A DNA stretch of 8,620 nucleotides from Bryobacterales bacterium (GTDB lineage Bacteria; Acidobacteriota; Terriglobia; Bryobacterales; Bryobacteraceae): positions 1 through 8,620 of the forward strand of contig PLRZ01000445.1 of the NCBI GenBank assembly GCA_003164075.1, written 5' to 3'. This document shows, in pieces, positions 1 to 8,600 of this stretch. The notes under the pieces were generated by a model. The model searched no databases. It was not told the DNA's origin and saw only the letters and a list, made by a program, of their open reading frames with translations. The translations under genes and the position numbers were made by a program. Each line of letters opens with the position of its first letter. The first letter of the stretch is position 1.

Positions 1-198
1 CCGCATACTTTTCCCACAACTGGGATTCTGCATTTGTTGTGGGGCAGGCAATCCTGCCTGCAGCCGCCTTTCTAAGGCGGCTCTTGGGAACGTCGACGAG
101 TGCTCGTGTCCCGAAAGAGCCGGCTAAAAGCCGGCTGCAGCCACGATTGGCTGCCCCACTATTTTTGCAGACAGACTCCTATCGACAAAAGTATGCGG
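1..198. repeat. MITE/REP-like inverted-repeat element with clustered hairpins
   Basis: Seen: CCGCATACTTTT at 1-12 is the exact reverse complement of 187-198. Inside lie further matched arms, 27-32 with 166-171 and 39-47 with 151-159. The centre is a row of hairpins: 44-50/55-61 (4-nt loop), 62-70/74-82 (9-bp stem, loop TCT), an imperfect one around 86-112 with the stem ACGAG/CTCGT, and 118-125/129-136 (AGCCGGCT on both sides of AAA). No reading frame of note crosses it. The symmetric arms and lack of coding content fit a non-autonomous miniature element or a composite REP-type repeat. Folded, it resembles a multi-armed cloverleaf. The left edge coincides with the window edge, so the true end and any target-site duplication cannot be judged. 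Confidence 0.6.
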
Positions 199-205
199 CA
201 TTGAA

Positions 206-260
206 CCGTTAGGGAGCGATTGCGTATGTTCGAGACATTTGGTCAGCTTATTGTTTCGCG
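206..260 (+). repeat. Dispersed repeat, copy 1 (core plus right module)
   Basis: This 55-nt stretch recurs at 2176-2230 in the same orientation with only four mismatches by hand alignment. It begins with the core CCGTTAGGGAGCG and ends in TTGTTTCSCG. It lacks the 18-nt left module (GGGCCCAGAGGGCRCCCC) present between GAACC and GTTAGGG in the downstream copy. A degenerate core (9 of 12 matching) follows at 263-274 and a perfect core at 321-332, giving a spacing of about 57 bp. Function unknown. Confidence 0.75.
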
Positions 261-301
261 GCCGCTAAGGAGTGCCAGCGTGTTTGCAATTAGGTACGGA
301 G

Positions 302-332
302 CCGGGCCCAGAGGGCGCCCCGTTAGGGAGCG
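302..332 (+). repeat. Dispersed repeat, copy 2 (left module plus core)
   Basis: This 31-nt stretch (CCGGGCCCAGAGGGC, then the core ending GTTAGGGAGCG) matches 2158-2188 with one mismatch. GGGCCC followed by AGAGGGCGCCCC makes it strongly self-complementary. It lies 93 bp upstream of the peptidase start codon, so it may sit in that gene's promoter or leader, but no promoter can be called with confidence here. Confidence 0.7.
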
Positions 333-425
333 TTCACCGGTGATGGACCTTTCCCGGATCGGTTCAGCGCCCGCTTCCGCCGGCGTTTTCCCGCCGCCTT
401 CCCGTTTGAGATATCCTGGTCCATT

Positions 426-2078
426 ATGAAAAAACTGGTTCTCGCCTTTGGGATCGTTGTCTGCGTGTTGCTGGCGCAGGAGAAGGTGGACGAGGCAATT
501 ACCGCCAAAATCCGCAGCGAAGAGATGGAACATTCCCAGATCATGCGCATCGAGCATATGCTCACGGACCGCTACGGCCCGCGCGTGACCGGCACTCCGA
601 ATCATGAGGCGGCCGCCAAGTGGGCCGTGGCCGAGATGACCGGGTGGGGAATGAAAAACGGCCATCTGGAGGCCTGGGATTACGGCCGCGCCGGCTGGCT
701 CAATGAACGAGCCTCCGGATTCATCACCGCGCCGGTCAAGCAGAATCTCAAATTCGAAGTGCTGGGTTGGACGCCCTCCACCAAGGGGACCGTCACCGCC
801 TCGGTGGTTCAACTGGTCCCGCCACAGGGACCGGAAGTGCCCGTCGATCCCAATACCGCCGGCGGCGGACGCGGAGGCCGCGGAGGACCGCAGCGCTTGC
901 CTCCCACCAAGGAAGAGTTCGCGCAATGGCTCACCGCCAACAAGGACAAAGTGCACGGTAAGATGGTGATGATCGGCAAACAGACGGTGATCCCGGTGGA
1001 CTTCGCGGAGCCCCAGAAGCGCACGCCGGATGACCGCGTGAAGGCGCAGTACGACCCCGCCAATCCCGGGCGCGGCGGCCGGGGGTTCGGCGGCGGCGGA
1101 CGCGGGCGCGGCCCCGTGGACCCCACTCGCATGGACGCCACCGAGTTGGCCAGGCAGATCGACGACATGCTGATCGAGGCCGGCGCGGTAGTGCGGCTGA
1201 ATGACGCCGCCCGCGGAAATGGCGTCATCGTGGCGCAGTCGCACCGCGCCTATGACATCGCCAAGACGATTCCCACGGTGATCGTGCGCAACGACGATTA
1301 CGGCCGCATCGAGCGGTTGCTCGCCGACGGCGAAGACGTGAAGCTGGAATTCAACATCGTCAACCATACTTATCCCGAGGGCAAGACCAGCTATAACGCC
1401 GTGGCTGAGATTCCCGGTTCCGACAAGGCCGACGAGGTCGTCATGCTGGGCGGCCACCTGGATTCCTGGCACTCCGCCACGGGCGCCACGGACAACGGCA
1501 TCGGATCTTCCATCATGATCGAAGCCGCGCGGTTGATCCAGTCCCTGGGGCTGAAGCCGCGGCGCACCATCCGGGTGGCGCTGTGGTCGGGCGAAGAGGA
1601 AGGACTGCTGGGTTCGCTGGCGTATGTGAAGGAACATTTCGGCACGGCGGAAAATCCCAAGCCAGAGTGGTACAAGCTCGACTGCTATTTCAATGTCGAT
1701 ACCGGCACCGGGCGCATTCGCGGCGCCAGCATTTTCGGCCCGCCGGAAGCGGCGACGGCGCTGCGTTCGGTGTTTATGCAGTTCGAAGACTTCGGCGTGG
1801 GCGGCATCAACGTCACCAACAGCCGGGCGACAGGCGGAACGGACAGCACGTCGTTCAACAACGCCGGACTGCCGGGCGTGGGGGCGCAGCAGGATCCCAT
1901 CGAATACAACAGCCTGACGCACCACACCAACCTGGACACCTACGAGCGCATCATTCCCGACGATGTGAAGAAGGATGCGGCGATCGTCGCCGCGGCGGTG
2001 TGGCAAGCGGCCAATCGCGACCAGATGATTCCGCGGTTCACCAAAGATACGATGCCCGCGCCGGTCGAACCCCGTTAG
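426..2078 (+). CDS. Secreted M28-family zinc metallopeptidase with PA domain
   Basis: This 550-residue product is predicted to be an exported zinc exopeptidase (aminopeptidase or carboxypeptidase type) that trims peptides outside the cytoplasm. Residues 1-18 form a signal peptide (MKKLVLAFGIVVCVLLAQ). The middle (about 160-305) looks like a protease-associated domain, with GKMVMIG and IPTVIVRNDDY segments. The catalytic M28 domain is at about 320-530. By comparison with the known M28 co-catalytic site, the ligands are H344 (GGHLDS), D356 (GATDNG), E391, D425 (FNVDTG) and H500 (HHTNLDTY), with E390 as general base in SGEEEGLLGS, so the site is intact. Two glycine/arginine-rich stretches (146-155 and 215-229) are inserted in and before the PA region. 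The ATG at 426 gives a proper signal peptide, although no good Shine-Dalgarno precedes it. The gene ends with TAG and no clear terminator follows. Substrate specificity cannot be read from the sequence. Confidence 0.95.
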   Translation: MKKLVLAFGIVVCVLLAQEKVDEAITAKIRSEEMEHSQIMRIEHMLTDRYGPRVTGTPNHEAAAKWAVAEMTGWGMKNGHLEAWDYGRAGWLNERASGFITAPVKQNLKFEVLGWTPSTKGTVTASVVQLVPPQGPEVPVDPNTAGGGRGGRGGPQRLPPTKEEFAQWLTANKDKVHGKMVMIGKQTVIPVDFAEPQKRTPDDRVKAQYDPANPGRGGRGFGGGGRGRGPVDPTRMDATELARQIDDMLIEAGAVVRLNDAARGNGVIVAQSHRAYDIAKTIPTVIVRNDDYGRIERLLADGEDVKLEFNIVNHTYPEGKTSYNAVAEIPGSDKADEVVMLGGHLDSWHSATGATDNGIGSSIMIEAARLIQSLGLKPRRTIRVALWSGEEEGLLGSLAYVKEHFGTAENPKPEWYKLDCYFNVDTGTGRIRGASIFGPPEAATALRSVFMQFEDFGVGGINVTNSRATGGTDSTSFNNAGLPGVGAQQDPIEYNSLTHHTNLDTYERIIPDDVKKDAAIVAAAVWQAANRDQMIPRFTKDTMPAPVEPR

Positions 2079-2157
2079 AAGCCGCGAAAAAATATCCTGT
2101 GCATTCAGACCCAATCGCTTGCTCCCGCGCGCGGCTCGGCATGCGCATTTGACAGAA

Positions 2158-2230
2158 CCGGGCCCAGAGGGCACCCCGTTAGGGAGCGACTGCGCACGTT
2201 CGAGACATTTGGTCAGCTTATTGTTTCCCG
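2158..2230 (+). repeat. Dispersed repeat, copy 3 (fullest copy: left module, core, right module)
   Basis: This joins in one piece the two modules found separately upstream of the peptidase gene. 2158-2188 matches 302-332 (one mismatch) and 2176-2230 matches 206-260 (four mismatches); the shared core is at about 2176-2188. It starts 80 bp after the peptidase stop codon and points the same way as the upstream copies, so the peptidase gene is bracketed by direct repeats. No open reading frame of note lies in it. Confidence 0.75.
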
Positions 2231-2260
2231 ATCTCGTGGAAGTTTGCGATGAACGCGGAG

Positions 2261-2289
2261 GTGGGGCAGGCGGTGCTCGCCTGCCCTAC
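2261..2289. repeat. GC-rich hairpin, REP-like
   Basis: GTGGGGCAGGCG at 2261-2272 pairs with 2278-2289 around a 5-nt loop (GTGCT): nine uninterrupted GC-rich pairs, then a G-T wobble and two more pairs. No T-run follows, so it is not a typical intrinsic terminator, although it could end or stabilise the transcript of the peptidase gene. The string GTGGGGCAGGC also occurs at 39-49 inside the left-hand element, which suggests a shared family of hairpin repeats. Confidence 0.6.
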
Positions 2290-2351
2290 ACACGCCCGTA
2301 CATACGTCAAAAGGGGCGGGAATCTCGGGTTGGCACTGCATATCTTTTGTC

Positions 2352-2378
2352 CCGCGCAGCCATGTGACCGCGCAGCCA
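2352..2378. repeat. 11-bp direct repeat in the intergenic region
   Basis: CCGCGCAGCCA occurs at 2352-2362 and again at 2368-2378, 16 bp start to start. It may be a binding site for a regulator, or chance in GC-rich DNA. The rest of 2290-2437 shows nothing else I can support; short frames crossing it look like noise. Confidence 0.4.
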
Positions 2379-2437
2379 CGCTCTGTCGACTTCCTTCATC
2401 GCCCAACTCCCCATATCTGTTGCCCCAATACTACTCG

Positions 2438-2466
2438 TTGACTCTCGGCCCAAAACCACGCAGAAT
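2438..2466 (+). promoter_or_regulatory. Possible sigma-70-type promoter for the NHL/DUF11 gene
   Basis: TTGACT at 2438-2443 is a near-consensus -35 box. CAGAAT at 2461-2466, after a 17-bp spacer, matches four of six positions of a -10 box. A transcript from here would have a leader of about 130 nt that includes the inverted repeat at 2478-2531. TATACT at 2495-2500 is an alternative -10 without a good -35. Weak evidence only. Confidence 0.3.
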
Positions 2467-2477
2467 CTAACGTACAA

Positions 2478-2531
2478 CCTGATACTGCCGTCGGTATACT
2501 CTCCAATATCTTCCGACGGTCTGAAATCAGG
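2478..2531. promoter_or_regulatory. Nested inverted repeat in the leader of the NHL/DUF11 gene
   Basis: CCGTCGG at 2488-2494 is the exact reverse complement of CCGACGG at 2513-2519. Outside this, CCTGAT at 2478-2483 pairs with ATCAGG at 2526-2531. Together they make a stem of 13 bp with a 4/6-nt internal loop and an 18-nt apical segment containing TATACT. It lies 73 nt before the GTG start. It could be an operator over a promoter or an mRNA leader structure. No T-run follows, so a terminator is unlikely. Confidence 0.45.
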
Positions 2532-2593
2532 CTAGAAATTGTTCATCCTAGGGGACTTGTGAGTTTCCAGGGTGGCTGAATGCCGGTAGTCCC

Positions 2594-2597
2594 AAGG
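2594..2597 (+). promoter_or_regulatory. Weak ribosome-binding site that supports the GTG start
   Basis: AAGG stands seven bases before the GTG at 2605, a normal spacing. In this frame the stop TAG at 2587-2589 rules out any earlier start, and the GTG gives MKKR followed by a hydrophobic signal-peptide core. GGGACT at 2552-2557 could pair with AGTCCC at 2588-2593 just beside it, which might modulate access to the site; that is speculative. Confidence 0.5.
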
Positions 2598-2604
2598 CCC
2601 AACT

Positions 2605-5600
2605 GTGAAGAAACGTACGTCCGATCACGCACTCCTGTCGATCGCCATAACAGCCGTGCTGTGTGCGGCCGTCGAAAGCTCTTCCAACGCCCCAAGGTTG
2701 GCCGCCTATCGGCTGGATCTCAACGACCACGGAAATCCCAGCGGCTTCAACCCCGCTCAACATCTGCTCCTCGAGTTCACCCCACAGGAAGTTCGCCTCG
2801 GGCCTCCGGGGAAAATCCTGGCGCTGCGCTTGACAGGTTACGGCTACGGCTCCCGCCTGCACCCCCCTGCCCCGGCAAACCCGACCGTCGCGGGAAACCG
2901 CGCCGAATACCATCGGCGGGAATTGACCGAGTGGTACCTCAACGAACCGCCCGCCGTAACCCAGGGATTTACCTTGTCGCAGCGACCGGGCGACGCCCAT
3001 CCGGGAGAGCCGCTCATCCTCGCGGTTACCGTCGCGGACGGCGCAAGACCCGCGAGGCCGGCGATTACCCGGCAAGGCGATGCGGTCCTCCTGAATCCCT
3101 CGGGCGGCTCCCGACTGCGCTATGGCGAACTGCACTCCCACGATGCCCGCGGCCGCGAGCTACCCTCGCACCTGGCGGTCCGTGGGCCACAAATCCTCCT
3201 CGTGGTACAGGATTCGGGCGCGGAGTATCCGCTGGTGGTCGAACCTACCATCGCCAGCACGCTCGCGGAAGAAGCGCCCCCTGTCGACACGGCGCCAGGC
3301 CCATATCTGGTCACCACCTACGCCGGCGGCCTTCCCTCCCCGACGGCAACCCCCGCGACGGGCTATTACCTCGGACCGACTGGATACCAGTCCCCTCCCC
3401 AACTCACCGCCGTCGCCACCGATCCGTTCGGCAACACCTATCTTGCGAGCACCCTTCAATGCGTTTTCAAGGTGGACTCTAACGGCAACATTACCCGCGT
3501 GGCCGGTACTTGCGAGGGAGGTTACTCCGGAGACGGCGGCCCGGCGCTGTCGGCCCAACTGAATTACCCGGAGGGCGTGGCAGCGGATGCAGCCGGCAAT
3601 TTATACATCGCGGATCAAAACAACAACCGGATTCGCAAAGTATCCTCCACTGGAACCATCACCACTATCGCGGGCAACGGCAGCGCCGGGTTCTCCGGAG
3701 ACAACGGACCGGCCACCAGCGCGCAGCTCAATTCTCCGTCAGGCGTGGCCTTGGATTCGTTCGGCAATCTTTACATTGCGGACCAGAACAACAACCGGAT
3801 TCGCATGGTATCGCCGGCGGGCGCCATCACCACCGTGGCCGGCAACGGCTCGCCCGGCTATTCGGCGGACAACGTCCCGGCGACCAGTTCCGAACTCAAC
3901 TATCCGACGGGAGTAGCCGCCGATTCATCCGGCAACCTCTACATCGCGGATACCCTGAACAATCGCATCCGCGAGGTGTCAGGCGGCACGATCACGACCG
4001 TGGCAGGGAACGGCACCTACAATCATACGGGCGATGGCGGACCCGCCACCAGCGCCGAATTGTACAATCCGCAAGGCGTGGCTTTGGATTCGAACGGCAC
4101 TCTCTATATCGCCGATACGGATAATAATTGCATACGCGCGGTATCCCGTGGGACGATCACTACGGTGGCCGGCACCACGCAGAATTTCTCGGGCGACGGG
4201 GGACCCGCCACCAGCGCGAAACTGGATGACCCGGGAGGCGTGGCCACCGACCCGGCCGGCAACGTCTATATCGCCGACAGCGCGAACAATCGTGTCCGCA
4301 AGTTCGCACCGGGAGGAAACATCTCCACCATCGCCGGCAATGGAGGCGATCTCTTCTCCGGTGATGGCGGGCTGGCGATCTCCGCACAGCTCAGCGGACC
4401 CTGGGGCGTTGCGGTCGATCCCAGCGGCACCCTCTACTTTGCCGATAGCAACAACAATCGCATTCGCGAGATTAGTTCCGGCGGCACGATATCGACGGTC
4501 TTAAGCGGCCCCCCCCCTCCCCCCACGAAGTCTTATACGAGCGGTCCGGCCGGGTTGGCTATGGATTCCGCGGGCAACCTCTATATTGGAGACTCCGGAA
4601 ACGACCGTGTCCTGAAAGTCGGCTCCGGCTGCGCCCCCTTCTGCGTAGTCGCTGGTGTCACCGGATCCTCCGGTTATTTGGGCGACAACGGACCGGCCAC
4701 CGCCGCCAGAATCTATGCTGCCAACGGCTTGGCTATCGATTCCGCCGGGAACCTGTACATCGCCGATTCCGTGTTTCAGTCTTCTGCGCGTGTCCGAAAA
4801 GTCTCGCCCAGCGGGACCATTACCACAGTCGCCGGCATCGGAACGGTAGGCCATACCGGCGATGGCGGTCCCGGTACGGCCGCCGAAATCGCCTCGGCTT
4901 TCGGCCTGGCAGTTGACTCCGCTGGCAACCTCTATATTGCCGATGCGGACGATTCCACGGTGCGCAAGTTATCGACCGACGGAACCATCACCACGGTTGC
5001 CGGCCACACCTTATCATACGGATATTCGGGAGACGGCGGACCGGCCACCAGCGCTCGACTGGCTTCTCCGCAGGGCGTTGCGGTCGATTCCGCGGGCGAC
5101 CTTTTCATTGCCGACGGAGAGAACAACACCGTGCGCGTGGTGACCCCGGACGGCAACATCAACACGATCGCCGGAAACGGCCTCATGGGATACAGCGGCG
5201 ACGGGGGTCCCGCGACCTCGGGCGAATTCGGTCTCTTTCGGGGCATCGCACTGGACTCAGCCGGAAACCTCTATGTCACCGACAACGACAACAACTCCAT
5301 CCGCAAGCTGCAACCCGTCGAAGCTCAGCCGCTGCTCTCCATTGCCTCCACCCACACCGGAAATTTCACGCTCGGGCAGGACGGCGCCACCTACACGGTC
5401 ACCGTGAGCAATGGCCCCCGGGCAGGGGCCAGCAGCGGAACGGTGACGATAACCGAAGCGGTGCCGGCAGGCCTCACGCTGGTCTCGATGGCAGGCTCGG
5501 GATGGAGTTGTCCCGGGGGCAACTCCTGCACCCGCAACGACGCCCTCAGTGCCGGCGCCAGCTATCCCATCACGGTGACGGTGAACGTGGCGTCGAACGC

Positions 5601-8600
5601 GCCTTCCCAGGTCGACAATATCGCGAGCGTGTCCGGAGGTGGGTCCGTGGCCGCCAATACCATGGACGTCACCGACATCGGCGGCCTGCAGGACCTCACC
5701 GTCACCAAGGCGCACACCGGAAATTTCACGCAGGGTCAGACGGGAGTGACCTACACCATCACCGTGACCAACAGTGGGAGCGCACCCACCACCGGGGTGG
5801 TAGCCCTCGACGACAGCCTGCCGAGCGGCCTCACCGCAACCGCGCTGAGCGGGTCAGGATGGAATTGTACTCTCGGGACGCTCATCTGCACGCGAAGCGA
5901 TGGGCTCGCGTCGAATTCGAGCTACCCATCGATAGCCCTGACCGCGAATGTTGCCGGCAATGCACCGGCGAGCGTCACCAATCTCGCGACGGTCTCCGGC
6001 GGAGGCGAAGCGAACACAGGGAATGACCAGGCGCTCGATGCGACGACCATTCTCGGACTTCCCGCGCTCGGACTGACCAAGACGGCGGACGCGGCGACGG
6101 TGGCCGCCGGCGCACCGATCGGCTACACCCTGACGGTGAGCAATACGGGCACCGGAACGGCGACTTCCGCAGTTTTGAACGATTCATTGCCATCGGGGAC
6201 GGGGATTAGTTGGAGCATCAGCCCGCCCTACAGCGGACCGGGGACCTGCTCGATTGCAGGCCAGACATTGAGCTGCAGTTTCGGCGATCTCGGGTCCGGT
6301 GCGTCGGCGAAGGTCCGCGTGACCAGTGCAACTTCTGCTTCTAGCTGTGCGGCGTACGCAAACACAGCAACGGCGAGTTCCGGCAGTACCGGCTCGGTAC
6401 AAGCCTCCGCGACCACCACCGTGCAGTGCCCGACGCTGAATCTGACGAAGACCGCGGACGCGGCAACGGTGACCGCCGGGGCCTCAATCGGTTATACCCT
6501 GGCAGTAAGCAACACCGGCGCCGGAACGGCGACATCGGCGACGCTGAGCGATCCTTTGCCATCGGGGACGGGCATCGGTTGGAGTATCAGCCCGGCGTAC
6601 ACCGGACCGGGCGCCTGTTCCATCGCCAGCCAGACATTGAGTTGCAGCTTCGGAGATCTGGCATCAGGCGCGACGGCGTCTGTGCACGTGATCAGCGCGA
6701 CTTCGGCTTCGAGCTGCGCGGCATATTCCAATACGGCGACGCTGAGCGCGAGCAACAGCAGCCCGGTGCAGTCGTCGGCGACGACCACTGTGCAATGCCC
6801 GTCGCTGAGTCTGACGAAAACCGCGGACGCTGCGACTGTGGCAGCAGGATCGTCGATCGGCTACACGCTGGCGGTGAGCAATACCGGCACCGGAACGGCG
6901 ACATCTGCGACGCTGAGCGACACTCTGCCGTCGGGGACAGGCATCAACTGGAGCATCAGCGCGGCGTACAGCGGACCGGGCACCTGCTCCATCGCCGGCC
7001 ATGCCCTGAGCTGCAACTTTGGAAATCTGGCAGCGGGCGCCACCGCGACGGTCCACGTGACCAGTGCGACCTCGGCATCGAGCTGCGCCGCGTACGCAAA
7101 TACCGCGACGCTGAGCGCGGGCAACAGCAGCTCGGTGCAGGCTTCGGCAACGACGACGGTGCAGTGCACGGGGCTGAGCCTCACGAAGACGGCGGATGCG
7201 CCCCTGGTCGCGGCAGGCAGTTCGATTGGCTACACCTTGGCGGTGAACAACACCGGCGCCGGCACGGCCATATCGGCGACTCTGAGCGATCCGTTGCCCA
7301 CGGGAACCGGCATCGGTTGGAGCATCAGCCCGGCGTACAACGGACCGGGCGCCTGCGCCATCGCCAACCAAACGCTGAGTTGCAGCTTCGGAAATCTGGT
7401 ATCCGGCGCAACGGCGACAGTGCACCTGACCAGCGCAACCTCGACACCGAGTTGCGCGGCGTACGCAAATACTGCGACGCTGAGCGCTAGCAATAGCAGC
7501 TCCATCCAGGCGTCAGCCACCACCACCGTGCAGTGTCCGGGCCTGAGCCTCACGAAGACGGCAGATGCGGCTGCGGTGGCGCCGGGCTCATCGATCGGCT
7601 ACACACTGACGGCCGGAAATACCGGCGCGGCATCGGCTTTGTCGGTATCGCTGAGCGATCCGCTGCCGACGGGAACCGGCATCGCTTGGAGCATCAGTCC
7701 GGCGTACAGCGGTCCGGGGACGTGCTCGATTACCAGCCAGAGCTTGAGCTGCAGCTTCGGAAATCTGGCATCCGGCGCGACGGCAACGGTGCACGTGACC
7801 AGCGCGACGTCTGCTTCGAACTGCGCGGCGTTCGCCAACACCGCGACACTGGCCGCGTCCAACAGCAGTTCGGTACAGGCGTCGGCGACCACCACCGTGC
7901 AGTGCCCCGCGCTCAGTCTGACCAAGACCGCGGACACCGCGACAGTGACGGCAGGCGCATCGATCGGGTACACGCTGGCGGTGAACAATACCGGCTCGGG
8001 AACGGCGACGGCGGCAACTCTGAGCGATACATTGCCGGCGGGGACCGGGATCAACTGGAGCATCAGCCCTGCGTACAGCGGACCGGGCGGTTGCTCCATC
8101 GCCGGCCAGACGTTGAGCTGCAACTTCGGAAATCTGGCATCAGGCGCGACGGCGTCTGTGCACGTGACCAGCACCACTTCGGCGTCGAGCTGTGCGGCAT
8201 ATGCCAACACCGCGACTCTAAGCGCGAGCAATAGCAGCTCCGTGCAGGCGTCGGCGACCACCACGGTGCAGTGTCCCGCTCTGAACCTGACGAAAACGGC
8301 GGACGCGGCTACCGTTTCGGCCGGCTCGTCGATCGGCTACACCTTGGCGGCAAGCAATACCGGTGCGGGAACGGCTTTATCGGTGTCGCTGAGCGATCCG
8401 CTGCCGACGGGAACCGGCATAGGTTGGAGCATCGGTACGGCGTACAACGGGCCGGGGACGTGTTCGGTTGCGAACCAGACGCTGAGCTGCACTTTCGGAA
8501 GTCTGGCATCGGGTGCGACCGCGACAGTGCACGTGACCAGCGGCACCTCGGCATCGAGCTGCGCGGCGTACGCCAACACCGCAACGCTGAGCGCGAGCAA

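Noticed and set aside
1..198. A tRNA or structured ncRNA gene, because of the cloverleaf-like folding
   Set aside because: No T-loop or anticodon-arm consensus, no CCA end, and the stem sizes do not fit tRNA. The long terminal inverted repeats fit a mobile or REP-like element better.
243..2174. A 643-codon open frame on the minus strand across the whole peptidase gene
   Set aside because: It is the antisense shadow of a clear M28 gene in GC-rich DNA. Its translation is rich in H, R and G with no recognisable domain, and it crosses the intergenic repeats.
2329..2350. Sigma-54-type promoter suggested by TTGGCACTGC
   Set aside because: The GC dinucleotide required about 10 bp after GG is absent; the positions read CT.
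2119..2470. Short frames of 62-82 codons in the intergenic region
   Set aside because: They run through the dispersed repeat and the hairpin, have no ribosome-binding site, and show no recognisable protein features.
2580..3482. A 300-codon + strand frame starting at ATG 2580
   Set aside because: It overlaps the NHL/DUF11 gene in another frame. Its product is R/P-rich without domains, while the overlapped frame has a signal peptide and known modules.
6492..8600. Repetitive minus-strand frames reading MVVADACTELLL and similar
   Set aside because: They are antisense shadows of the same tandem units, with no independent start signals or domain identity.
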